Source of the DNA: Chloroflexota bacterium
GTDB taxonomy: Bacteria > Chloroflexota > Anaerolineae > Aggregatilineales > UBA3940
Length of the DNA stretch: 6,575 nt
Assembly (NCBI GenBank): GCA_010092775.1
Contig: JAADYZ010000333.1
Location: 1-6,575 of the forward strand
Direction: 5' to 3'
Below the pieces are notes generated by a model. The model saw only the letters and a program-made list of their open reading frames with translations. It was not told where the DNA came from and made no database searches. Positions within the stretch are counted from its first letter, which is position 1. Every line of letters starts with the position of its first letter. The position numbers and the translations under genes are program-made. Positions 1 through 6,525 of this stretch are shown here, piece by piece.

Positions 1-2283
1 GGCCAGGTGTTTGACCTGACCGTAACGGTGGAAAGTGCGGTTGAGACTGGCGCAACCTTGATCGTAACGGGGGGTGGCGAGGCTTTGGTCAATGAGCGTG
101 TCTTTCTGGTCGAGGGCGTCAATCGATTTCCCTTTCAGTTGACGGCCTCTTCGGATGGCTTAATCTCCTTCCAGGCCCAAATCATACCGGACGCAGCCGC
201 AGGTGACGTGTTTGATCAGAACAATGCCCTGACTGCCTTTAGCCAGGTCGTGGGCGCGCCTCGTATTCTGCTGGTGGCCCAGAACCAAGACGAGATCGCC
301 AATCTGGCTCCGGCCTTGCTTCAGCAGGGCTTGCAGGTCGATCTGGTTGAACCGGCCGCCCTGCCCCTGAGCCTGGCCACGCTATCCGATTATCAGAGTG
401 TCGTTCTGGCAAATGTCCCGGCGCGTGAACTCGGGCCCCGGCGGATGGAGCTGATCCGTACCTACGTGCGCGATTTGGGTGGCGGACTGGTGGTTGTTGG
501 CGGTCCGAATGCCTACGGCCCCGGCGGCTACTTCATGACGCCCCTGGAAGAGGCCCTGCCCGTCGAGATGCAGCTTCGAGATCAAGAACGCCTGCCCCAA
601 CTGACCGTGATGTACGTCATCGATAAGTCAGGTTCAATGGCCGACACGAGCGTCGGTGGCATTCCCAAGGTTGAGCTGGCCAAGGAAGCTATCTTGCGCT
701 CAGTTGCACTGCTCAATCCACTGGATCGCGTCGGTGTGATCTCTTTCGATATTAATGCGCAGCAGGTTGTCCCCTTAACTCAGGCCGACAACCAGGTTGA
801 GATCGCCAATCAGGTGGCACGCATTCGCGCCAGCGGCGGCACCGACATCTTTGCTGGCCTGCTGGCCATGAGCCAGGTTCTGCCCGATGACCCCGGCCAA
901 CTGAAACACGTCGTCTTGCTGACAGATGGCGGCGCCAGCCCGGAAGGCATCCGCGACCTGGTCACTGAGATGTTTGAAGAGCATGGCATCACCCTTTCCG
1001 TGATCGCGATTGGTGAAGGCTACGCCCCCTTTATAGAGGAACTCCCACAGATCGCCGATGGGCGTTTCCACTATGCGTTTAACGTCGATACGATCCCAGA
1101 GATCTTCACCGAAGAGACGGTGATCGCCACCCGCGCATACATCGTCGAGGAGCCCTTCTTTCCGGCGCTGACCTCCAGCAGCCCGATCCTGAGTGGGATC
1201 AGCGCAACGCCCGGATTGCAAGGCTACGTCGCCAGCACGATCAAACCGACCGCTGAGCAAATCCTTGTGACTGAACGGGATGATCCGTTGTTGGCTGCGT
1301 GGCAATATGGTCTGGGGCGCTCGGTTGCCTGGACCTCCGACGCAACAGGCCGCTGGGCCACCGACTGGGCTGGCTGGCCCGACTATGCACGCTTCTGGTC
1401 GCAAGCGGTGCGCTGGACGATCACAGAGGGTGCGACCCAGAACGTGGAAGTTCGTGTGGTCCAGGATGGTGAAACCGCTCGTATCGTCGTTACCGCAGTG
1501 GATGGAGACGGCAACTTCATCAACGATCTCGACATGGGCGCCAATGTGATTACACCACCCGATCTTGAGACCCTGCCGATCGAGCTGGAGCAGGTCGCCC
1601 CAGGTCGTTACGAGGGCACCTTCACCCCCGAAAATCAGGGAGCGTATTTCGTGCGAATTGCGGGTGCAGCCGACGAAGGCGATGCCGTTGCCCAGACCTC
1701 TGGCTGGGTGCTCTCCTATTCACCTGAGTACCGCTCCTTCGATGGTGATCCAGACTATCTCCAGTTCATCACAGGATTGACGGGCGGAGCTATCGTTGAG
1801 AATCCAGCCAGCATCCTGGCGCGGAACCTCCCCGTCAGCCCGACAAGTCAGCCTGTCTGGCCCATTCTCCTGCTCGCGGCGACCATCTTACTCCCCTTCG
1901 ACATTGCTGTGCGCCGCCTGGTGATCACGCGGGCCGACCTCCAAGGCCTGGCTGCTTCGTTGGGCTTTGGCGAGCGGACCGCCCGCCAACCCGAAGCACG
2001 TACGTCCTCCGCCGCTGCGCTGTTCGCTGCGAAAGAGCGCGCCAGCCAATCGATTGATCAGCCTCCAGCTTCTGAGTCAGCTGTTCGCGAGACCCCAGCG
2101 AGCGCTGCGCAAGCACCAGCCGGCCAGCCCACTCCAGTTGCGCCAGCTTCGCAACCAGATCAGCCAGCAGCACGCCCGGCACCGCGCCCAGGCGCTGACC
2201 GCTCCCCCACTTCAGCCGGTCGGTCGACTGCCTCAACCTTGCTTGCACGCAAGCGGGCCCGGCAGGAAGACGACGAGAGCTAG
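1..2283 (+). CDS. Membrane-anchored VWA protein with a glutamine-amidotransferase-like fold, 5' partial
   Basis: The reading frame is open from base 1 (Gly-Gln before the GTG at 7), so the N-terminus is missing. Numbering below takes GTG 7 as residue 1. Domains in order: a beta-sandwich-like segment (about 1-80); the first half of a class I glutamine-amidotransferase-like fold (about 84-190) with the loop GGPNAYGPGGYF at 165-176; a VWA domain (about 199-375) with a complete MIDAS metal site, DKSGS at 206-210, T279 and D307; then a segment at 425-470 (DDPLLAAWQYGLGRS, followed by a Trp-rich stretch ending QAVRW) that in related proteins directly follows the amidotransferase-like loop. After this come an Ig-like beta domain (about 477-557), one transmembrane helix (about 617-636) and an Ala/Pro/Gln-rich, probably cytoplasmic tail ending in a basic-acidic patch. 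No cysteine occurs in the visible part, so amidotransferase catalysis is not expected. The likely role is metal-dependent binding or assembly at the outer face of the membrane. The family usually also has N-terminal membrane helices, presumably in the missing part. The domain call is firm; the biological role is unknown. Confidence 0.88.
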   Translation, partial: GQVFDLTVTVESAVETGATLIVTGGGEALVNERVFLVEGVNRFPFQLTASSDGLISFQAQIIPDAAAGDVFDQNNALTAFSQVVGAPRILLVAQNQDEIANLAPALLQQGLQVDLVEPAALPLSLATLSDYQSVVLANVPARELGPRRMELIRTYVRDLGGGLVVVGGPNAYGPGGYFMTPLEEALPVEMQLRDQERLPQLTVMYVIDKSGSMADTSVGGIPKVELAKEAILRSVALLNPLDRVGVISFDINAQQVVPLTQADNQVEIANQVARIRASGGTDIFAGLLAMSQVLPDDPGQLKHVVLLTDGGASPEGIRDLVTEMFEEHGITLSVIAIGEGYAPFIEELPQIADGRFHYAFNVDTIPEIFTEETVIATRAYIVEEPFFPALTSSSPILSGISATPGLQGYVASTIKPTAEQILVTERDDPLLAAWQYGLGRSVAWTSDATGRWATDWAGWPDYARFWSQAVRWTITEGATQNVEVRVVQDGETARIVVTAVDGDGNFINDLDMGANVITPPDLETLPIELEQVAPGRYEGTFTPENQGAYFVRIAGAADEGDAVAQTSGWVLSYSPEYRSFDGDPDYLQFITGLTGGAIVENPASILARNLPVSPTSQPVWPILLLAATILLPFDIAVRRLVITRADLQGLAASLGFGERTARQPEARTSSAAALFAAKERASQSIDQPPASESAVRETPASAAQAPAGQPTPVAPASQPDQPAARPAPRPGADRSPTSAGRSTASTLLARKRARQEDDES

Positions 2284-2297
2284 CCTGACAAGCCTCA

Positions 2298-2324
2298 TTG
2301 ATACCCCACAAAAGCCGTTATAAT
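2298..2324 (+). promoter_or_regulatory. Sigma70-type promoter for the VWA-FHA gene and downstream operon
   Basis: A -35-like TTGATA at 2298-2303 (5 of 6 match to TTGACA) and a perfect TATAAT -10 at 2319-2324 are separated by 15 bp, slightly shorter than the 17 bp optimum. Transcription would start near 2331, about 30 nt before the ATG at 2363. It sits in the only real intergenic gap of the window, so it probably drives the four overlapping genes downstream. An alternative -35 placement at 2296-2301 (CATTGA) gives 17 bp spacing but a weaker match. Confidence 0.65.
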
Positions 2325-2336
2325 AGAGTGACTCTA
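2324..2336. promoter_or_regulatory. 13-bp palindrome at the predicted transcription start (possible operator)
   Basis: TAGAGTGACTCTA is a perfect inverted repeat with 6-bp arms around a central G. It begins at the last base of the -10 box and covers the expected +1. A repressor bound there would block initiation. The arms are short and a chance occurrence is possible; no regulator gene lies in the window to match it. Confidence 0.3.
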
Positions 2337-2349
2337 GCGGGCACGTAAC

Positions 2350-2355
2350 GAGGGA
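2350..2355 (+). promoter_or_regulatory. Ribosome binding site of the VWA-FHA gene
   Basis: GAGGGA ends 7 nt before the ATG at 2363 and matches the Shine-Dalgarno core GAGG. It supports 2363 as the start. Confidence 0.6.
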
Positions 2356-2362
2356 TTGGACC

Positions 2363-4012
2363 ATGCAAGCTGACTACGTATTAGACTATGATGTCGTCTC
2401 TGTTTCAGATGCGCAGGATGTCTTCCTGATGGCACGCATCAAGGCGGGCGGCTCCTCCAAGCCGGTCAAGCGCCGACCGTTGAACCTCAGCGTCGTGCTC
2501 GATCGCAGTGGATCGATGAGTGGCGAGAAGATCGACTATGTACGCAAGGCGGCGCAATTCCTGGTGCAGCATCTTGGCCAGAATGATCGCTTTAGCCTGG
2601 TGACCTATGATCACAACGTGGCCGTCGATGTTGAACCCGGCCCGGTCGTGCATAAGGACCACATCCGCCACGTGATCGACAAGATCACACCGGGTGGCTC
2701 AACGAACCTCTCTGGCGGCTGGCTGCAAGGGGTGCAGCTTGTCTCCAAGGAGCAGGCAGAGGGCCAGGTCAACCGCACGCTGCTGCTGACCGATGGCCTC
2801 GCCAACCAGGGCGTTACTGACCCACGCCGTCTTGCGGCGATGGCCCGTCAGAAGCGAGAGGAAGGCATCACCACCACCACGATGGGCGTGGGCCTGGGCT
2901 TTAATGAGGACCTGCTCAAGGAGATGGCGACTGAAGGTGGCGGTGCCTTTTACTTCATCGACAACCCGGACCAGACGCCGCAGATTTTTGCAGAGGAACT
3001 GCAGGACCTACTCAACGTGGTAGGCCAGAATCTCCAGATCACCTTGATCCCCTCACCAGATGTGCAGATGGTGCGGCAACTGAACGCCTATCCCAAAGAT
3101 GGTACACGCGAAGGCCATGTCTTCCGCCTGGGCGACATCTATGCCGATGAACTCAAGACGATGGTTCTGCAAATGCATATCCCCGCTCTGGAGAAATTGG
3201 GCGAGGTCGAGGTGGCGCGTCTGCGCTTCGAATATGACGAGCTGCAAGGCGACCGGGTCAACCACCAATCGCTCGAACTACCGATCAAGGTGCACGTCAA
3301 AGCCGCCAATGAACTCGCTGATCGCGAACCTAACCGCGAAGTGCTCAAAGCTGCGCTGCTCTTGGAAGCAGCCCGCTCCCGCGAAGAAGCGATCCGACAT
3401 GCTGACGAAGGTGAGTTTGATACCGCAACCGGCGTATTGAGCGCCATGGCCGACCGCATCCGTGAATCAGGTATTCTCGACGACAAAGAGCTCCAGACCG
3501 AGCACGACATCCTCCGCGAAGAGGCCGTCGATATGGAGATGGGGGAGAGCCGGTACGACAACCAGACGCGCAAGATGAGCAAGACGCGCATTTTCCAATC
3601 CGCTCGCAGCCAGCATTACTACGCCTCCAAGGTCAACTCGCATATCCGCCATAAGCGCTCGCGCGAGGCAGTCGAACGCGGGGGAGATACGCCCGGTCGC
3701 TTGATATGGCTCGATCAATCGCTCGATCTGACCGCTGAAAAGCTCGTCATCGGGCGCAGCCGCAGCGCAGACATTCAACTGGACGACGAGGAAGTTTCGG
3801 GCCAGCACGCCCAGATCGTGCGCGAAGCGGATGATCTCTATCTAGAAGACTTAGCCAGCACCAATGGCACGTTTGCGAATGGTGGTGCGCTCAATCAGCG
3901 TTTCCGTCTGAGCGTCGGTGACGTTTTCACGGTGGGGTCCGTCCTGTTTATGTGCCAGCCCAAGACCGAAGAGCAAGCCAAGTCAGAGTCAAAGGAAAAC
4001 CAAGATGGATGA
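2363..4012 (+). CDS. Cytoplasmic VWA protein with C-terminal FHA domain
   Basis: This is a 549-residue protein with no signal peptide or membrane helix. A short beta-rich leader (about 1-38) is followed by a VWA domain (about 40-220) with an intact MIDAS site: DRSGS at 47-51, T114 in GGSTNLSGG, and D144 in LLLTDG. A beta-rich region (about 222-312) and a charged helical region (about 315-435) follow. The C-terminal FHA domain (about 455-535) keeps the phosphothreonine-binding signature: G464-R465 in IGRSRS, S479-x-x-H482, and N501-G-T with N506-G507. FHA domains bind phosphothreonine peptides, so the protein is likely a phosphorylation-responsive adaptor that also binds a metal-dependent ligand through its VWA domain. 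No kinase or phosphatase is visible here. The upstream neighbour is a membrane VWA protein, suggesting a shared process on the two sides of the membrane. The 3' end overlaps the methyltransferase start by 8 nt. Domain content is well supported; the partner proteins are unknown. Confidence 0.93.
   Translation: MQADYVLDYDVVSVSDAQDVFLMARIKAGGSSKPVKRRPLNLSVVLDRSGSMSGEKIDYVRKAAQFLVQHLGQNDRFSLVTYDHNVAVDVEPGPVVHKDHIRHVIDKITPGGSTNLSGGWLQGVQLVSKEQAEGQVNRTLLLTDGLANQGVTDPRRLAAMARQKREEGITTTTMGVGLGFNEDLLKEMATEGGGAFYFIDNPDQTPQIFAEELQDLLNVVGQNLQITLIPSPDVQMVRQLNAYPKDGTREGHVFRLGDIYADELKTMVLQMHIPALEKLGEVEVARLRFEYDELQGDRVNHQSLELPIKVHVKAANELADREPNREVLKAALLLEAARSREEAIRHADEGEFDTATGVLSAMADRIRESGILDDKELQTEHDILREEAVDMEMGESRYDNQTRKMSKTRIFQSARSQHYYASKVNSHIRHKRSREAVERGGDTPGRLIWLDQSLDLTAEKLVIGRSRSADIQLDDEEVSGQHAQIVREADDLYLEDLASTNGTFANGGALNQRFRLSVGDVFTVGSVLFMCQPKTEEQAKSESKENQDG
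3992..3996 (+). promoter_or_regulatory. Ribosome binding site of the methyltransferase, inside the VWA-FHA gene
   Basis: AAGGA lies 8 nt before the ATG at 4005. It decides the start: the same frame is open upstream to an ATG at 3918, but the extra 29 residues are low-complexity and lack family similarity, while MDEFLEANRKLWDAWAEQH from 4005 matches the usual family N-terminus. Confidence 0.6.
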
Positions 4013-4811
4013 GTTTCTTGAGGCCAATCGCAAGCTCTGGGATGCCTGGGCAGAACAGCATGCTCCTTCAGACTTCTACGATGTTCAGAGCTTCCGAGCA
4101 GGCCGAAACACACTCAAGCCCATTGAGTTGGACGCCCTCGGCGACGTACAGGGTCAATCGCTGCTGCATCTGCAATGCCATTTTGGCCTAGACACCCTCT
4201 CTTGGGCGCGGTTGGGTGCCGAGGTGACCGGTGTTGATTTCTCAGCCAGGGCCATCGAACTCGCCAAGGCTCTGGCGGGTGATCTCGACATCGCGGCTGA
4301 ATTCGTCTGCTCCGATGTATATAACACCCCGCAGCAGCTTAACCGCCAGTTTGACATCGTGTTCACCTCCTACGGCGTCCTAACCTGGCTGCCCGATCTA
4401 AGGCGCTGGGCATCAGTGGTGGCCCAGATGCTCAAACCGGGGGGGACATTCCTCATCGTAGAGTTTCATCCGCTTTCGACTATCTTTGATGATGAGTCGG
4501 ACGTCCAGGCCTATCAAGTTCGCTATCCCTATTTCAATGGGCAGCAACCCATCGAATTCACCAATAGTGGTGAATCCTATGCCGCCCGCCATGATTCGTT
4601 CAAGGGCCTTAAGCAGTACGAGTGGCAGCATAGCCTGAGCGATATTATCGGCGCGCTGTTAGGGCAGGGGATGCAGATCAATGCGTTTGATGAGTATCCC
4701 TATACCTTCTATCAGCATTTCCCCTTCCTCGTCGAGAAGTCCTCGGGCCAATGGCACCAGCCAGAAATGCCCTACGTTCCCCTGATGTTCTCACTCAAAG
4801 CGACCCATTGA
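4005..4811 (+). CDS. Class I SAM-dependent methyltransferase
   Basis: This is a 268-residue cytoplasmic enzyme with a Rossmann-like methyltransferase fold. The SAM-binding motif I is seen as LLHLQCHFGLDTLS (53-66). The acidic residue that binds the ribose hydroxyls is D78 in VTGVDFS, the adenine-contacting acidic position is probably D104 in CSDVYN, and motif IV is FDIVFTSYGVLTWLPDL (116-132). The LKPGG segment and the ending PLMFSLKA are also typical. It belongs to a common bacterial family recognised by the N-terminal FLEANRKLWDAWAEQH...FYDV pattern and the QCHFGLDT loop, which replaces the classical GxGxG. The methyl acceptor of this family is not known to me and cannot be read from the sequence. 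The start at ATG 4005 overlaps the VWA-FHA stop by 8 nt and the stop overlaps the next gene, indicating translational coupling. The family call is firm; the substrate is unknown. Confidence 0.9.
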   Translation: MDEFLEANRKLWDAWAEQHAPSDFYDVQSFRAGRNTLKPIELDALGDVQGQSLLHLQCHFGLDTLSWARLGAEVTGVDFSARAIELAKALAGDLDIAAEFVCSDVYNTPQQLNRQFDIVFTSYGVLTWLPDLRRWASVVAQMLKPGGTFLIVEFHPLSTIFDDESDVQAYQVRYPYFNGQQPIEFTNSGESYAARHDSFKGLKQYEWQHSLSDIIGALLGQGMQINAFDEYPYTFYQHFPFLVEKSSGQWHQPEMPYVPLMFSLKATH

Positions 4812-5692
4812 AACTATTGCCTGGCTATCGGATTGCTCTGCTCGCCACGCTGCTAGCCCTGTTGGCCTGCAACATGCCAGCCCTGGCAGGCTCCACTGAG
4901 GCTGAGCCGTCAAGTCAACCCACAGAGCCGCTCCCGGCGACTGCTTTACCCCTGCCCACTTTACCCCCCCTGGAGCCTGGTCCGCCCACCGCGACTGTTT
5001 CAGCGGAGTGGCAGGTGCTGGCACCTGGTTTGGCCATTCGTGAAGTGCAGATGCCGGTGGCACGCCTCAATGGTGACGCAGAGGTGCTCCTGCTGCGCAT
5101 CGACCCCAGCCAGGTCAGCACCCGTGTGCATTATGATCCAGCCCGCCCTGCCACGCTCGACGAATGGCAGTCCCGCACCGACGCGCCGATCCTGATTAAC
5201 GGGGGATTCTTCCTGCCAGATAACACAGCTATGGGCCTTCTGATCGCGGATGGAACACGCTACACGCCAAGCTACGACCGCTTCGGTGGTATGTTGAGTG
5301 TCAGCGGGGCGACTGCCGAAGTGCGCTCGCTCTCTGAGTTTCCTTACTATCCTTCTGAATCTCTAGATCAGGCGGTGCAGGGCCGTCCGCTCTATTTGTA
5401 CTCCGGTCGTGTTCCCGCTGACTTCGATTTCAATCAGGACGCGGCTCGGCGCACCGCCGTCGCGCAAGATACCGATGGCCATATCATCTTCATGGTGGTC
5501 TACAATCAGGCTGTGACGCTCTATGAGATGCGCGATTGGCTGGCCGATACCCCTGAGCTTGAGTTGTGGACGGCGGTTAATCTGGATGGTGGCGCATCAA
5601 CGGGCCTGCTTATGGATGTCAGCGATACGCGCATCAACTTGCCCGCCTGGAGCCGCCTACCGATTGTCCTAGGGCTGTATCCGGAGGAGTGA
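4808..5692 (+). CDS. Lipoprotein with phosphodiester glycosidase (NAGPA-type) domain
   Basis: From TTG 4808 this is a 294-residue protein. It starts with a textbook lipoprotein signal: K2, a hydrophobic core, and lipobox LLAC with the acylated Cys at 21. A Pro/Thr/Glu/Ser-rich linker (about 28-60) leads to a globular domain typical of the NAGPA family (phosphodiester glycosidase; the human member uncovers mannose-6-phosphate). Signatures are INGGFF (130-135), RRTAVAQDTDG (214-224) and NLDGGAST (258-265). The protein is probably tethered outside the cytoplasmic membrane and acts on a sugar-phosphodiester or cell-envelope glycan; the bacterial substrate is not established here. Start choice: TTG 4808 overlaps the methyltransferase stop in a TTGA arrangement and puts the positive charge and hydrophobic core at the very N-terminus. 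ATG 4751 in the same frame would add 19 residues before the signal and overlap by 61 nt. Neither has a strong Shine-Dalgarno sequence, so the start is uncertain. Confidence 0.88.
   Translation: MKLLPGYRIALLATLLALLACNMPALAGSTEAEPSSQPTEPLPATALPLPTLPPLEPGPPTATVSAEWQVLAPGLAIREVQMPVARLNGDAEVLLLRIDPSQVSTRVHYDPARPATLDEWQSRTDAPILINGGFFLPDNTAMGLLIADGTRYTPSYDRFGGMLSVSGATAEVRSLSEFPYYPSESLDQAVQGRPLYLYSGRVPADFDFNQDAARRTAVAQDTDGHIIFMVVYNQAVTLYEMRDWLADTPELELWTAVNLDGGASTGLLMDVSDTRINLPAWSRLPIVLGLYPEE
5683..5689 (+). promoter_or_regulatory. Ribosome binding site of the aminotransferase, inside the lipoprotein gene
   Basis: GGAGGAG is a strong Shine-Dalgarno sequence at the very end of the lipoprotein gene. 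Its GGAGG core leaves 4 nt to ATG 5692 but only 1 nt to the in-frame GTG at 5689, so ATG 5692 is the better start. The spacing is short but workable. Confidence 0.6.
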
Positions 5693-6513
5693 TGAGTAGC
5701 TACCGTGTCTTTCGTGCTCACAGCGACCGAATCGAAGCGCTGGACATACAAGCGACCAGCCTGGACGATGCCACCCTACAGACGGGGCACGGCGTCTATG
5801 CCGTCCTGCGCATTTATCCCGGACCCAAAGCGCTGCGCGTCTCGGCTCAGCTAGACCGGATGCGCAGTTCCGCTGCCCTGCTCGATCAACCCTTCCCGCT
5901 GAGCAACCAACAGATGCAAACCTGGATGCGCCAGGCCTTAGCTCAGGTCGAGTTTCCGACACCACGACTGCGCGTCACAGTCTTGCATGACGAACCGGAC
6001 ACCGCCATCATCACCGTTGAGGACTACCAGCCGCCCTCCGTACATCTCTATGAGGATGGCGTGCGCGTCCAATTGGTAGAGACCGCCCGCGAGGCGGCCC
6101 GCGCCAAAGACAGCCGCTTCATCGAGACGCGCCAGACCTTCCAACGCCCCAGCGATGTCTATGAGTCGATCCTGGTTAATCATGCTGGTTATCTACTGGA
6201 GGGGTCAAGCAGCAACGTCTATGCGGTGCTCGACGGCCAACTCCGGACCGCCGATGAGGGCGTACTAGCGGGTATCGCACGGGGCATCTTGTTGGAGGCT
6301 GCGCCCGCTGTCCTGCCCCTGCGGCTCGAACCGATCCACCGGGACGACCTACCAGGCCTGGAGGCAGCCATGCTCAGCAGTACCTCACGTGGCCTCGTCC
6401 CGATTGTGCAGATCGATGAGCAGCAGATCGGAGATGGTCGCCCTGCTGCCATTTACCGGCAGCTCGCAGCGGCCTATCAGGCGGCTTTTGAGGCCCAGCT
6501 CGAACTGCTTTAG
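5692..6513 (+). CDS. Class IV PLP-dependent aminotransferase / lyase family protein
   Basis: This is a 273-residue enzyme of the fold-type IV PLP family, which includes branched-chain aminotransferase, D-amino acid aminotransferase and 4-amino-4-deoxychorismate lyase. Seen in order: GHGVYAVLR near the N-terminus; LDRM (54-57), whose R56 should contact the PLP phosphate; K139 in RAKDSRF, placed correctly to be the Schiff-base lysine; E170 in LLEGSSSNVY (168-177), the cofactor-ring-nitrogen glutamate; GIARG (194-198) and SSTSRG with T231, phosphate-binding loops. All core PLP contacts are therefore present and the enzyme should be active. The length fits 4-amino-4-deoxychorismate lyase and D-amino acid aminotransferase members better than the longer branched-chain enzymes. 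The substrate-specificity loops do not allow a firm choice. The position before LDR, usually His, is Gln (Q53). The ATG overlaps the lipoprotein stop by 1 nt (TGATG), so translation is probably coupled. The gene is complete, ending 12 nt before the adapter artefact. Confidence 0.9.
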   Translation: MSSYRVFRAHSDRIEALDIQATSLDDATLQTGHGVYAVLRIYPGPKALRVSAQLDRMRSSAALLDQPFPLSNQQMQTWMRQALAQVEFPTPRLRVTVLHDEPDTAIITVEDYQPPSVHLYEDGVRVQLVETAREAARAKDSRFIETRQTFQRPSDVYESILVNHAGYLLEGSSSNVYAVLDGQLRTADEGVLAGIARGILLEAAPAVLPLRLEPIHRDDLPGLEAAMLSSTSRGLVPIVQIDEQQIGDGRPAAIYRQLAAAYQAAFEAQLELL

Positions 6514-6525
6514 GCTCATATCATG

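Noticed and set aside
7..9. GTG as the true start of the first VWA gene
   Set aside because: The frame is open to base 1, there is no room for a ribosome binding site, and the protein starts inside a beta domain with the expected N-terminal membrane helices absent. The gene is cut by the window edge.
775..1404. A 209-codon open frame on the - strand
   Set aside because: It lies wholly opposite the VWA coding region, shows no recognisable domain and is explained by the GC-rich codon pattern of the + strand gene.
2284..2318. An intrinsic terminator after the first VWA gene
   Set aside because: No stem-loop followed by a T-run is visible, so I cannot exclude read-through from the first gene into the second.
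3139..3591. A 150-codon open frame on the - strand, rich in Ser and Arg
   Set aside because: The composition is typical of an antisense shadow, and it lies opposite the well-supported VWA-FHA gene.
3918..4004. An N-terminal extension of the methyltransferase starting at ATG 3918
   Set aside because: The 29 extra residues are basic and low-complexity and overlap the FHA coding region. ATG 4005 has a Shine-Dalgarno sequence and begins with the family's usual N-terminal motif.
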